Positions 7,796 through 16,763 are shown, counted from the first letter of the stretch. The stretch: DNA of 33,014 nt from an uncultured Rhodospirillales bacterium (GCA_903920145.1 CAIXKV010000004.1:1-33014); one strand, 5' to 3'. Translations and numbers: made by a program. Notes: generated from the sequence alone by a model not told the origin.

Positions 7796-9430
7796 TTACG
7801 GCTTGGCAGGGGCGTCTTGAGTGGGCGCCTTGCCGGGGTCGGCATTGGGGGCTTGACCCGAACTGGTGCTTGGCGCCTTGGAGTCGGCATTGGGGGTCTT
7901 GCCAGGATCGGCGGCCAACGGGAGGGGCACGAAACGCAGATCCCCTTGGCGGTCGACCAACATCAAGACCGACTTCTTGCCGTCCTCGTGGGCCTTTTTG
8001 ATGGCAGCCGCCACATCCGCTGGGGCCGCCACGTCTTGTTGGTTGACCTCGGTAATGACATCGCCGGCATGAACGCCCTTATCCGCCGCGACTCCGGTGG
8101 CTTGAACGTCGCTAATCACGACGCCTTTGACATCTGGACCAATTTCGAACTGTTGACGCAGATCCGGGGTCAATGCCGCTAGTTTCAGCCCCAGCTCGTC
8201 AAAGTCTTTGGGTTCCGCCCCGGTTTTGGGTGCGGCATCGTCGGTGTTTGACGACAACAAGCCCGACTCTTCGGCCACTTCCAGTTCCCCGACCTTGGCT
8301 TGAACCGTTACCTGCTTTCCTTTGCGCCAAACCACCACCGGCGCAACCTTGTTGATCGGGGTATCCGCGACGATTCGCGGCAGCCGCCGCATCTCGCCGA
8401 CCTCTTTACCGTCAAACGAGATCACTACGTCGCCGGCCTGAATGCCCGCCGCCGCTGCGGGGCCACCGGGCGTCACCGAGGCCACCAGCGCCCCGTGAGG
8501 CTTCGCCATTCCCAAGCTTTCGGCAATCTCCGGCGTTACACCCTGGATGCGAACCCCCAGCCAACCGCGCTTGGTGTGGCCGAAATCCTCGATCTGGGCG
8601 ATCACCGGCTTTGCCAGATTGGACGGGATCGCAAAGCCAATTCCGACCGATCCGCCTGACGGCGAGAAGATGGCGGTGTTGATGCCGATCACCTCACCAT
8701 TGAGGTTGAACATCGGGCCGCCCGAGTTGCCGCGATTGATCGAGGCATCGGTTTGCAGAAAGTCATCATACGGGCCGGCATTGATATCGCGGGCACGGGC
8801 CGAAAGAATACCCGCCGTCACGGTGCCGCCCAGGCCAAAGGGATTGCCAATGGCCAGCACCCAATCTCCGACGCGAATCTTGTCGCTGTCACCGAAGGGA
8901 ACGGCCACGAGCGGATGATCGGTGGCGACTTTGAGCAGGGCAATATCGGTCTTGGTGTCGCGCCCCACCACTTCAGCCTTGAGGTTGGTGTCGTCGTGCA
9001 GAATGACGGTGATTTCGTCGGCGTCCTGGATGACGTGATTGTTGGTCACCACCCATCCTTTTTTGGCGTCGATGATGAAGCCCGAGCCCAGCGAAGTGGC
9101 ATGGCGCGGCTGGGCGTTCTGGTCCTTATTGCCCTGATGATCGAAGAAGTCCTTGAAAAAATCCTCGAAGGGCGTTCCCTGCGGCAATTGTGGCGCTTCG
9201 GGACCGTTGCCATGGCCGCCCTTGTGCTGAGAGACGGTCTGGGTGGTCGAGATATTGACCACGGCAGGCAACAGGCGATCGGCCAGATCGGCGAAACCCT
9301 GAGCCGGTGCGCCGGCACGAGGCGCCGCCGCATCGGTCTGAGCGGCGGCAACGGCGCCAGAGCCCACCACCACCCCAAAGACTAACAGGGCAGCGGAGAC
9401 GACGGCGCGGTAACGAGCACGATGATTCAC
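7796..9430 (-). CDS. degP: Periplasmic serine protease/chaperone, DegP/HtrA (Do) family
   Basis: DegP degrades or refolds damaged periplasmic and outer-membrane proteins. The 544-residue product has a signal peptide (cut near AQTDAAAP) and a trypsin-like domain with triad His in VVTNNHVIQDADE, Asp in TDIALLKV and Ser in NRGNSGGPMFN. Two PDZ domains follow (about residues 280-370, with GWLGVRIQGVTPE, and about 410-500). The C-terminal about 40 residues are a low-complexity Ala/Pro/Asp repeat (NADPGK, APNADPGKAP) that is not part of the core family. It starts with GTG at 9430, with AGGAG about 9 bases upstream. It lies downstream of hflK-hflC on the same strand, the common proteobacterial order, although an unrelated gene intervenes. 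Confidence 0.96.
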   Translation of the reverse strand: MNHRARYRAVVSAALLVFGVVVGSGAVAAAQTDAAAPRAGAPAQGFADLADRLLPAVVNISTTQTVSQHKGGHGNGPEAPQLPQGTPFEDFFKDFFDHQGNKDQNAQPRHATSLGSGFIIDAKKGWVVTNNHVIQDADEITVILHDDTNLKAEVVGRDTKTDIALLKVATDHPLVAVPFGDSDKIRVGDWVLAIGNPFGLGGTVTAGILSARARDINAGPYDDFLQTDASINRGNSGGPMFNLNGEVIGINTAIFSPSGGSVGIGFAIPSNLAKPVIAQIEDFGHTKRGWLGVRIQGVTPEIAESLGMAKPHGALVASVTPGGPAAAAGIQAGDVVISFDGKEVGEMRRLPRIVADTPINKVAPVVVWRKGKQVTVQAKVGELEVAEESGLLSSNTDDAAPKTGAEPKDFDELGLKLAALTPDLRQQFEIGPDVKGVVISDVQATGVAADKGVHAGDVITEVNQQDVAAPADVAAAIKKAHEDGKKSVLMLVDRQGDLRFVPLPLAADPGKTPNADSKAPSTSSGQAPNADPGKAPTQDAPAKP

Positions 9431-9639
9431 GGAAGCGGTCTCCTGACCTTGTTGACGTCCCGATACAGATTCCAGGTTCTACAGTGCCGGCAACCACAAA
9501 GAATGACGCAATCAAGGAGGCCTTGCCCCCGAACGACCTGCGGATCACTCACGGCAACGCTCACCGGCATGATAGGGTCTACGGCCTTCAATATCGCGCG
9601 AACCGCAGCCGGTACAAGCGCCGACCGCAGCGCCGGGGG

Positions 9640-10149
9640 TTATGTCCGTTTCGGGTCGGACGGCCCCAACACTCCGGACGTTTCGCACTTGGCCAGCGCC
9701 AGCGCTTCGCGATAGGCTTCATCAAACACGCTCTTCAATCGCCGATCCGATGCGGTCCCGTTGGCGAGTTGATGCTTCAGCACGGCGATATACGCTTTTC
9801 CAACCACATAAGTATGAACCTCTTCGGTTGGTGGCGCAGTGTCTGAGGGGCCGCACTGGGCCAGGATGGTGGCCTGCCGATAGGCTTCATCGAAAACATC
9901 CTTCAGCCGTCGGTTGGATGTCTCCCCTTTGGCCAATTGATGCTTCAGTACGGCGATGTAGGCTTTCCCTAAAAGGTAGGTGTCGACCTGTTCCGCCAGA
10001 TCGCTTCCTCTCTCTTTCACCGTTGGGTCGCCCGTCGCTGGGTTGCCGGTAGCCACCATCACCCCATCCCCTTTCGTCGCGCCCACCTCCTCCATAGCCT
10101 CACACCCAAGGCCGGAAGACCGGACACCGAAGATGGCCGACGGCACCAT
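9640..10149 (-). CDS. Hypothetical protein with two near-identical 45-residue repeats
   Basis: I do not recognise a family. The 169-residue product has an unstructured-looking N-terminus and then two copies of a helical unit, residues about 55-99 and 111-155. Each contains GKAYIAVLKHQLA..., RRLK and VFDEAYR and ends in Cys. I count 33 of 45 identical positions, so the duplication is recent or strongly conserved. No signal peptide or membrane segment is obvious. The ATG at 10149 is supported by AGGAAGGAGG at 10161-10170, 11 bases upstream. It sits between hflC (82 bp upstream) and degP (about 210 bp downstream), where many relatives carry a small DUF2065 gene; this is not that family. A role in the same quality-control pathway is only a guess from position. 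Confidence 0.8.
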   Translation of the reverse strand: MVPSAIFGVRSSGLGCEAMEEVGATKGDGVMVATGNPATGDPTVKERGSDLAEQVDTYLLGKAYIAVLKHQLAKGETSNRRLKDVFDEAYRQATILAQCGPSDTAPPTEEVHTYVVGKAYIAVLKHQLANGTASDRRLKSVFDEAYREALALAKCETSGVLGPSDPKRT

Positions 10150-10231
10150 TTTACCGCCGACCTCCTTCCTGTTGCCATCACAGGCTCATGTTAGCCTTAC
10201 ACGCACATGACAGCGTTCCCATTCGCCCCGC

Positions 10232-11131
10232 TTATTGGCCTGCCGGAGCCGGAGTTGAGGCCGGCACCGCTCCGGTGATGCTCCCAAAATACCGGAAGAA
10301 GTCACCCGTGGGCGACAAGACGAGGGTCGTGTCGTCACTATGCATGGCGTTACGGTAAGCTTCCAGCGACCGATAAAAGGCGTAGAACTGCGGATCCCGA
10401 TTGGTTGCATCGGAAATGATCCGCAATGCCTGATTGTCGCCTTCGCCCCGTGCCTTTTGAGCATCCCGCTGCGCATCGGCCAAAATCACCGTCCGTTCAC
10501 GATCCGCCCGTGACCGGATTTGTTGGGATTGTTCCTGACCTTGGGCCCGCGCCTCTGCCGCTTCACGCTCACGTTCCGAACGCATCCGAGCAAAGATTGA
10601 CTGGCTGGTCTCTTCAGGTAAATCCGCCCGCCGGATTCGGACGTCGACGATCTCGATGCCAAAGCCTTTAGCCTCTTCATTGACCTGGGCTTTGATGTCC
10701 GACATCACCTTGGTCCGCTCTTGGGACAACACCGCCAAGAGTGTAACATTACCCAGCACGCGGCGCAGTGCCGAATTGACCACGGACGCCAACCGCTGCT
10801 CTGCGACCACCTCGTTGCCGACCGATTGATAGAAGACATAAGGATCAGCAACCCGATAACGGGCGAAGGCATCGACATCGAGCCGTTTTTGGTCGGCCAA
10901 GATCACTTGCTCAACCGGCGGGTCCACATCCAAAACCCGACGATCGATCATCACCACATTCTGGATAAAGGGCAACTTGATCTTCAGGCCGGGGGTCTGA
11001 AGCACTTTGACCTTAGCCCCGAACTGGAGAACGACGGCTTGTTGTGTTTCGTTGATGGTGAACAGCGCATTTGACAGTAAAAAGGCGCCAACCACCAGAG
11101 AAAAGCCAACAATGATCAGTGTACGGTTCAT
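10232..11131 (-). CDS. hflC: HflC, SPFH/prohibitin-domain membrane protein
   Basis: HflC with HflK forms a periplasm-facing complex that encloses and modulates the FtsH protease. The 299-residue product has one N-terminal membrane segment (IIVGFSLVVGAFLLSNALF), the SPFH domain beginning INETQQAVVLQFG, the typical RVLDVDPPVEQVILADQKRL stretch (given here only in part: ILADQKRLDVDAFARYRV), and an Ala/Glu/Arg-rich coiled coil (RSEREREAAEARAQGQEQ). It starts 13 bp after hflK ends, with GGGGA upstream, so the two are co-transcribed and probably translationally linked. Confidence 0.96.
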   Translation of the reverse strand: MNRTLIIVGFSLVVGAFLLSNALFTINETQQAVVLQFGAKVKVLQTPGLKIKLPFIQNVVMIDRRVLDVDPPVEQVILADQKRLDVDAFARYRVADPYVFYQSVGNEVVAEQRLASVVNSALRRVLGNVTLLAVLSQERTKVMSDIKAQVNEEAKGFGIEIVDVRIRRADLPEETSQSIFARMRSEREREAAEARAQGQEQSQQIRSRADRERTVILADAQRDAQKARGEGDNQALRIISDATNRDPQFYAFYRSLEAYRNAMHSDDTTLVLSPTGDFFRYFGSITGAVPASTPAPAGQ

Positions 11132-11144
11132 GATGGATTTCCCC

Positions 11145-12332
11145 TCACCGGCGCTGCTGCTGGGACTGAACCGCCGACGTGGCGGCGGCGGCAGGCGAGT
11201 GGATCAGTTGCGGCAATGGCAGATAAGGAATGACACCCTGGGCACCCGCCGGAGTATCAACGATAACCTTATTCACGCCGCGCAACACCTGTTCCATGGT
11301 CTCCAGATACATCCGACGCGAAACGACCTCTTTGGCTTGGGTGTAGGCTTGGTAAATGGCTGTGAAGCGCGAGGCATCACCCGTTGCCAAACTTACCACC
11401 TGTTCGCGATAGGCCTGGGATTCCTGATTCAGTCGCTCGGCATCGCCGCGCGCCCGAGGAATAATGTCGTTACGATAGGCTTCAGCCTCGTTGCGAAGAC
11501 GTTCACGATCTGAGCGGGCTCGTTGGACATCATTGAAGGCATCAATCACTGGAGCCGGCGGATCGGCCTTCTGCAACTGAACCTGAGTCACCTGGATGCC
11601 GGTCTGATATTCATCCAGCATGGTCTGGAGCAGCGCCAGGGTACTGGTCTCGATTTGCTGGCGGGCTTCGGTTAAGGCCGGTTGCAATTCGGTACGACCG
11701 ATGACTTCGCGCATAGCACTTTCTGCCGCCTTCTTGACCGTCGATTCGGGGTCGCGAATGCGGAACAGATACTGGACCGGATCTTTGATGACCCAGAACA
11801 CGGTAAAGTCGATGTCGATGATGTTTTCATCGCCTGTCAGCATCAGACTTTCATCGGGAAGCTCACGATCGGCGGATACGCCCCGCCGGGTATCGCTGCC
11901 GCCCGACCGATAGCCGATTTCAATCCGATTGACCCGTGTTACCTTAGGGGTGAAAACCGTCTCGAACGGAGCCGGCAGGTGGTAACGCAAGCCCGGATTG
12001 GTCTTGTAGACGAATTCGCCGAAGCGCAGCACCACGCCCATCTCGTCGGGCGACACGCGATAGATGCCGGACGCCAACCACAAGCTGACCAGGATCACAC
12101 CGACCAGCGCGATTCCCTTGCCGCCGACCCCACCAGGCATCATCTTGCGTAGGCGGTCCTGGCTTTTACGCAGCAGTTCTTCGAGGTCGGGAGCCTGCGG
12201 CCCACCACCACCGCCACCGCCACCGCCCGGCGGACGCCCCCACGGGCTCGGCCCTCCGCCGCCACCGCTACCGCCCGGCGGGGAACCCCAGGGGCCGCCA
12301 CCGCCTCCCCCACCTTGATTGCTCCACGGCAT
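11145..12332 (-). CDS. hflK: HflK, SPFH/prohibitin-domain membrane protein
   Basis: The partner of HflC in the FtsH-regulating complex. The 395-residue product opens with a Gly/Pro-rich cytoplasmic tail (MPWSNQGGGG..., GPWGSPPGG), has a single membrane segment (GIALVGVILVSLWLASGIY), and then the SPFH domain starting VSPDEMGVVLRFGEFV. The motif VIDAFNDVQRARSDRERL is characteristic of HflK. I chose the ATG at 12332 because AAGGGA lies about 9 bases upstream and relatives begin at MPW; a frame start at 12362 adds ten residues without support. It is first in the hflK-hflC pair and divergent from mrp. Confidence 0.95.
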   Translation of the reverse strand: MPWSNQGGGGGGGPWGSPPGGSGGGGGPSPWGRPPGGGGGGGGGPQAPDLEELLRKSQDRLRKMMPGGVGGKGIALVGVILVSLWLASGIYRVSPDEMGVVLRFGEFVYKTNPGLRYHLPAPFETVFTPKVTRVNRIEIGYRSGGSDTRRGVSADRELPDESLMLTGDENIIDIDFTVFWVIKDPVQYLFRIRDPESTVKKAAESAMREVIGRTELQPALTEARQQIETSTLALLQTMLDEYQTGIQVTQVQLQKADPPAPVIDAFNDVQRARSDRERLRNEAEAYRNDIIPRARGDAERLNQESQAYREQVVSLATGDASRFTAIYQAYTQAKEVVSRRMYLETMEQVLRGVNKVIVDTPAGAQGVIPYLPLPQLIHSPAAAATSAVQSQQQRR

Positions 12333-12496
12333 TCGCTCGCATCCCTTTCGTCTGGTGGTCACAGCCTAGTTTAGGTCACACTCTAGCGCCCTTTTCAACC
12401 CGTCGGCTGCGCCCTATAGTCCACCGCCCGAGCCCACCCGTCCCCCAATGGCCGGCCCTCCGCCGCAATCGTGGAGAGGCGGCGGAGATTTCGACC

Positions 12497-13621
12497 ATGG
12501 CGCAGGTTACCGAAGATCAGGTCCTGACCGCTTTGCGAACCGTCACCGATTCGGAACGCGGCGCGGACATTGTTTCCCTCGGCATGATCGCGGGGCTCAC
12601 TATACAGGATGGCGCCGTCACCGTCGCCATCGAGGTTGACCCGCGCCGCGCCGCCCAGGCTGAACCCATACGCCATGCCGCCGAGAGCGCGGTCAAGCGT
12701 CTCGATGGCATCGAAGCTGTCACGGCGGTTCTGACAGCCCACCGCCCACCGCCCAACCGAAACGCTCCACAGGTTCACGACCATGGAGGCCACGGGCACG
12801 GGGGGCCGCCCCCGCGTGTCCGCCCGTCGCTATCCGGGATTCATGCGGTGGTCGCTGTGGCTTCGGGCAAGGGCGGCGTTGGCAAATCCACCACCGCTAT
12901 CAATCTGGCTTTGGCCTTGGTCGGCCAAGGGCTGCGGGTTGGTCTGTTGGATGCCGATGTTTACGGCCCTTCGCTCCCGCGCTTGCTGGGCATCACCGAA
13001 AAGCCCCAAGCCGATGGTGAGCGTTTGGCGCCGATCATGCGTTATGGTTTGGCCACCATGTCGATCGGCTTTTTGGTGGCCGAGGATACACCGATGATCT
13101 GGCGCGGCCCGATGGTCCAAAGCGCGCTCCAACAAATGCTGTTCGATGTCGCCTGGGGGCCATTGGATGTGCTGGTGGTTGACATGCCGCCTGGCACCGG
13201 CGACGCCCAATTGACCATGGCCCAACAAGTCCCGTTGGCCGGGGCGGTGATTGTCTCGACACCCCAGGATCTGGCCTTGCTCGATGCCCGGAAGGGATTG
13301 AACATGTTCCGTCGGGTGGATGTCCCGGTCCTCGGCATCATTGAAAATATGAGCTATTTCACTTGCCCCCACTGCGGCGGACGAAGCGACATTTTCAATC
13401 ATGGCGGCGCCCGGCGTGAGGCCGAACGGCTTGGCGTTGATTTTCTTGGAGAAATTCCCCTGGATATGGCGATTCGAGAGACATCGGACCAGGGCTGCCC
13501 CATTGTCGTCAGTGCTCCCGAAAGCGAGCACGCCCGCGCCTTCCGCACCATCGCGGCTGCGATTTGGCAGCGAGTCGCCACCCAGACCGCCAACCCGCCT
13601 CCCCGCATTGTGGTGGATTGA
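12497..13621 (+). CDS. mrp: Mrp/ApbC (NBP35-type) iron-sulfur cluster carrier ATPase
   Basis: The family binds and hands over Fe-S clusters to apo-proteins using a deviant Walker P-loop. The 374-residue product has an N-terminal MIP18/DUF59 domain (about residues 1-85), a His/Gly-rich linker (VHDHGGHGHGGPPP), then VASGKGGVGKSTTAINLA (P-loop), LLDADVYGPSLPRLLG, VVDMPPGTGDAQLT, and the cluster-bridging CPHC motif in YFTCPHCGG. The ATG at 12497 follows GGAG. The next gene begins 4 bp after its stop, so the two are probably one transcript. Confidence 0.95.
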   Translation: MAQVTEDQVLTALRTVTDSERGADIVSLGMIAGLTIQDGAVTVAIEVDPRRAAQAEPIRHAAESAVKRLDGIEAVTAVLTAHRPPPNRNAPQVHDHGGHGHGGPPPRVRPSLSGIHAVVAVASGKGGVGKSTTAINLALALVGQGLRVGLLDADVYGPSLPRLLGITEKPQADGERLAPIMRYGLATMSIGFLVAEDTPMIWRGPMVQSALQQMLFDVAWGPLDVLVVDMPPGTGDAQLTMAQQVPLAGAVIVSTPQDLALLDARKGLNMFRRVDVPVLGIIENMSYFTCPHCGGRSDIFNHGGARREAERLGVDFLGEIPLDMAIRETSDQGCPIVVSAPESEHARAFRTIAAAIWQRVATQTANPPPRIVVD

Positions 13622-13625
13622 TCCC

Positions 13626-13994
13626 ATGATCGAGTCGCTGATCTCGGAGATCTCCTGGCCGGTTTTTTGGGGATTGACGGTGGGACTGTTCGGCGGTTGC
13701 GCCTTTATGACCGGCCAGGCGGCGGCCTCGGCTTGGCGTCCCGTCGGCCTCATGTTGCTTTACGGTCCACTCTTGGGAGCCGGCGACCGTTTTTTGACCT
13801 ATGCCCTGTTTCAGGGGCCGCTTTGGTCGCTGCCCGGCTTTCTCGGCCACACCGTCTTGCTGACGGCCATCGCCCTTACGGGCTACCGCTTGACCCTGGT
13901 TCGCCGCATGGTCACGCAATATCCCTGGCTTTATCAGCGCGACGGCCTGTGGCGCTGGCAGGAGCGCGCCGCGCCAGACGAGGGAAGCCCGTAA
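13626..13994 (+). CDS. Small integral membrane protein (resembles the DUF6867 family)
   Basis: The 122-residue product has three probable membrane segments: WPVFWGLTVGLFGGCAFMTG, VGLMLLYGPLLGAGDRFLTY and FLGHTVLLTAIALTGYRL. It ends with MVTQYPWLYQRDG, matching from memory a small alphaproteobacterial membrane family (DUF6867) usually found beside branched-chain amino-acid ABC transporter genes. Those genes are absent here. The function is unknown. The ATG at 13626 lies 4 bp after mrp. The TAA stop is the first copy of the 3-bp duplication flanking repeat D, so the repeat begins immediately after the stop. Confidence 0.8.
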   Translation: MIESLISEISWPVFWGLTVGLFGGCAFMTGQAAASAWRPVGLMLLYGPLLGAGDRFLTYALFQGPLWSLPGFLGHTVLLTAIALTGYRLTLVRRMVTQYPWLYQRDGLWRWQERAAPDEGSP

Positions 13995-14139
13995 TACCAT
14001 GGCCCTGGACGTTGACACGTCCGCAGCGCCCTCAGACGCCGGGCATGCGCATCCGCGCCCTTGGCTGCGCGCCATGGGGCGCGCGGCGGTGGTCGCCGCC
14101 GATACCAACGGCACGGATCATTGTCTAGGGCCGTTGATA
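13995..14139 (-). repeat. Palindromic repeat copy D (variant-end subfamily), complete
   Basis: A 145-bp element running from TACCATGGCC to GTTGATA, flanked by TAA at 13992-13994 and 14140-14142. It shares the core (CTCAGACGCCGGGC and GCGCATCCGCGCCC) with the main family but has different end hairpins, GGAC/GTCC at one end and ACCAACGGC/GCCGTTG at the other. It is the complete partner of truncated copy C. Confidence 0.9.
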
Positions 14140-14318
14140 TAACTGCTCAATTGCACGCAAAAGGAGCGTCCGCACATGCCAGGGGGGCTCCGACCACGCC
14201 GGGCCGTCCAGACGCTCGCGATGGTGCGTCCACTGCCCCAGGGCCCTCAGGAGGCCGATACCGGCGCCCAATTGACGGATCCCCCGACATTTTAAGCAGG
14301 CGCCTATATCCTTCGGAG

Positions 14319-14347
14319 TTCACAAAAGGACTTTACACGAGTACTAT
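14319..14347 (+). promoter_or_regulatory. Putative sigma-70 promoter of the SulP gene
   Basis: TTCACA (14319-14324) and TACTAT (14342-14347) are separated by 17 bp and lie about 75 bp before the SulP start. The predicted leader is about 65 nt. This rests on the boxes alone. Confidence 0.5.
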
Positions 14348-14421
14348 GTGATACGGTGTCGTGAAGCTCACAGCGCTTACCGAGTGATGGCGCCCATAAT
14401 TAGAGAATGAAAGCCCAGTAG

Positions 14422-16092
14422 ATGTATCTACTTCCAAAATTCAAGCCGATGATCAGCACGGCACTAAGAGCGTATACTGTTAAAAAATTTACGTCAGACG
14501 TTTTTGCGGGTATTACTGTTGGTATTATTGCGCTTCCATTGGCAATAGCATTTGCTATCGCGTCTGGCATGCGTCCAGAGGCCGGCGTGTATACGGCAAT
14601 CATTGGCGGTTTCTTGGTATCTGCATTCGGTGGATCTACAGTTCAAATTGGCGGTCCAGCAGGTGCATTTATTGTAATAGTTTATGGTGTGATTGAGCAA
14701 TATGGAGTATTAAATCTTCAGTTAGCAACCATGCTTGCTGGAGTAATTTTATTGGTCATGGGTATATTTAAAGTTGGAGCTTTAATTAGGCACATTCCCG
14801 TCTCCATTGTGATTGGATTCACTAACGGTATCGCTATATTGATCGGACTCTCGCAGATAAAGGACTTCTTAGGTTTGCCAGGAAACGAAGCTCCAGCTGA
14901 ATTTATTTCCAAAATACAATATATAATTGCCAATATAAATAATCTAAATACGCAAGCAGTGTTTGTTGGGGTCTCATGTTTGTTTGCAATAATGCTTTGG
15001 CCTAAATCTAATGTACTGCACACTCGAAAAATAGTATCTATAATGTCGCGGGTGCCTGGAACCATTGTTGCTGTTGTTATTGGCGTTGTTATGGTGCGCT
15101 ACTTACATCTGAACATTGAGACAATTGGAACCAAATTTGGCGGCATACCCCACACCTTGCCAAGCATCACGATGCCATACACAGGCTGGCAGAATGTAAG
15201 GAATATTATACCGCCAGCGATAACGATAGCTTTGCTTTGTTCGATTGAATCATTGTTATGCGCGCGTGTGGCGGATAGCCTGACTGGTGAAAAGCATGAC
15301 TCCTCACAAGAACTCATTGGGCAAGGTATTGCTAACTTTGTTGTTCCTTTATTTGGTGGATTTTGTGTCACAGGCGCAATTGCACGAACAGTTGCAAATA
15401 TACGTTCTGGTGCGATTACGCCAGTATCGGGCATTGTTCATTCATTAACACTACTTTTCATCGTGCTGGTGGCAGCGCCATTGGCGAGTGATATTCCTAT
15501 GGCATCTTTAGCGGCTATTTTACTATTTGTTTCTTATAATATGGGAGAATGGCGAAAATTCCTAGAAATGCGTAGTTACTCGAACAACTATAAGGTAATA
15601 TTGCTTGCGGTATTCATTCTAACAGTTACAGTTGACTTATCTATCGCAGTCGAAATCGGCTTGGTATTGTCATGTATTTTCTTTATAACAAGGATATCAA
15701 GTTTAACAAATCTTGATATTCGTGATTTTTGTGGTGGAACTGTAAGTGTTGTTCGTATTCGCGGATCATTATTTTTTGGGTCTGTTGATAAATTGGACGC
15801 TGTCGCCGAGATTGATACTGATCGTGTTAAGGTAATGATAATTGATCTATCTGAATTATTAAATATTGATACAACAGGGTTAGAAGCCTTGGAAAATATA
15901 CACGCACGAATGGCTAAAATTGGAGGAAATATGATTTTATGCTGTGCCCCACCACAAGCGATGTCCTTATTCCGGCGATCTGGGTTCGATATTAAATTGG
16001 GTCACAATAATATTTATAGTACGCTCAATGAAGCCGTCAGTTACAGCTTTGATTTGGTGAGCGACCCCCCCGCAATACCGATTCATTCATAA
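14422..16092 (+). CDS. SulP-family anion transporter (sulfate or bicarbonate) with C-terminal STAS domain
   Basis: The 556-residue product fits full-length SulP permeases. The start (MYLLPKFKP) leads into the conserved FAGITVGIIALPLAIAFAIA and then GGPAGAFIVIVYG, with about 12-14 membrane segments to residue about 420. SIESLLCARVADSLTG is a family motif. The C-terminal STAS domain includes VMIIDLSELLNIDTTGLEAL. These are proton- or sodium-coupled importers of sulfate, bicarbonate or related anions; the substrate cannot be told from sequence. Codon use is strikingly AT-rich (many AAT, TTA and ATA codons) compared with every neighbour, so recent transfer is likely. It lies between repeats D and G and has its own likely promoter and a terminator-like hairpin. 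Confidence 0.93.
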   Translation: MYLLPKFKPMISTALRAYTVKKFTSDVFAGITVGIIALPLAIAFAIASGMRPEAGVYTAIIGGFLVSAFGGSTVQIGGPAGAFIVIVYGVIEQYGVLNLQLATMLAGVILLVMGIFKVGALIRHIPVSIVIGFTNGIAILIGLSQIKDFLGLPGNEAPAEFISKIQYIIANINNLNTQAVFVGVSCLFAIMLWPKSNVLHTRKIVSIMSRVPGTIVAVVIGVVMVRYLHLNIETIGTKFGGIPHTLPSITMPYTGWQNVRNIIPPAITIALLCSIESLLCARVADSLTGEKHDSSQELIGQGIANFVVPLFGGFCVTGAIARTVANIRSGAITPVSGIVHSLTLLFIVLVAAPLASDIPMASLAAILLFVSYNMGEWRKFLEMRSYSNNYKVILLAVFILTVTVDLSIAVEIGLVLSCIFFITRISSLTNLDIRDFCGGTVSVVRIRGSLFFGSVDKLDAVAEIDTDRVKVMIIDLSELLNIDTTGLEALENIHARMAKIGGNMILCCAPPQAMSLFRRSGFDIKLGHNNIYSTLNEAVSYSFDLVSDPPAIPIHS

Positions 16093-16159
16093 TGATTATT
16101 GATAATTTCCTATCGACTTTGAATCATCGTCCGATGAGCCACTAAACAAGTTTAAAAGA

Positions 16160-16187
16160 CACCAGCGCAGCAGTGCTGGTGCTTTGT
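16160..16187 (+). terminator. Putative terminator of the SulP gene
   Basis: A CACCAGC/GCTGGTG stem (16160-16166 and 16175-16181) with an 8-nt loop is followed by CTTTGTT. The stem is only 7 bp and the T-run is short, so it may be weak. It lies about 70 bp past the stop codon. Confidence 0.5.
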
Positions 16188-16210
16188 TGGCTATAACACT
16201 GTATAGAGGT

Positions 16211-16356
16211 CATAACTCTCGTGCCTTGATGTTGGCTCATCAAGGCTGCCCTCAGAGGCCAAGCGGGCCACACTGGGGCTTCGCATCCACAAGGACATGA
16301 GGCTGCTGTCACGGCCCAAGGGTCGGTGCTGTGTCATGGTTAGGGGATGCCGCCGG
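16211..16356 (-). repeat. Degenerate palindromic repeat copy G
   Basis: It is recognisable by GTGCCTTGATG...CTCATCAAGGCTGCCCTCAGA at the left and GGTCGGTGCTGTGTCATGG at the right, with an altered centre (CATCCACAAGGACATG). The ends are too eroded to show a duplication. Confidence 0.65.
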
Positions 16357-16462
16357 GCCATCCGGGCTCTGCTGCTTTATCTTCACCATAGCTACCATGT
16401 CGGCTTCGAACGTCTGGCCCGGATCGACGGCAAACTCCGAGGCACCGGGTGTTTCTCTCTGA

Positions 16463-16627
16463 TACCGGCGAGCCCTGATACTGACACATCGCCGGTCCTC
16501 GGGCCGCGACGGCGGCCCCGCGCGCCCATGCGCGCGAAGCCCCAGTGTGTGGACTCTAGGGGGCGCGGATGCGCCCGCCCGGCGTCTGAGGGCAGCCTTG
16601 ATGAGTCACCATCAAGGCCCGATGGTA
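16463..16627 (+). repeat. Palindromic repeat copy H, complete (type copy)
   Basis: A 165-bp element from TACCGGCGAGCCC to CCCGATGGTA, flanked by TGA at 16460-16462 and 16628-16630. It can form five hairpins in order: ACCGGCGA/TCGCCGGT, GGGCCGC/GCGGCCC, CGCGC/GCGCG, GGGCGC/GCGCCC and GCCTTGATG/CATCAAGGC. The two ends align as an imperfect inverted repeat of about 28 bp (about 21 matches). It shares with copy I a roughly 23-bp extra block containing GTGTGTGGACTCTAGGGG. Confidence 0.92.
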
Positions 16628-16763
16628 TGACTCTCCGTCGTCTTCCGCAGGGTTACAGGCGGCTTCCGATCCGAATGAGGCGCAAAAGTTTATGCCGGAT
16701 ACCGCCCCATGGAAAGCTCACCATCGCTTGAGAGAGCAAGCCCCAACCTCGTGAGCCATGACG

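Noticed and set aside
12064-12318. Proline-rich open frame on the + strand
   Set aside because: It is the antisense reading of the Gly-rich N-terminus of HflK.
16297-16731. 144-codon open frame on the + strand
   Set aside because: It consists almost entirely of repeat copies G and H; its CARPASEGSLDES-type peptide recurs in other repeat-derived frames and it has no ribosome-binding site.
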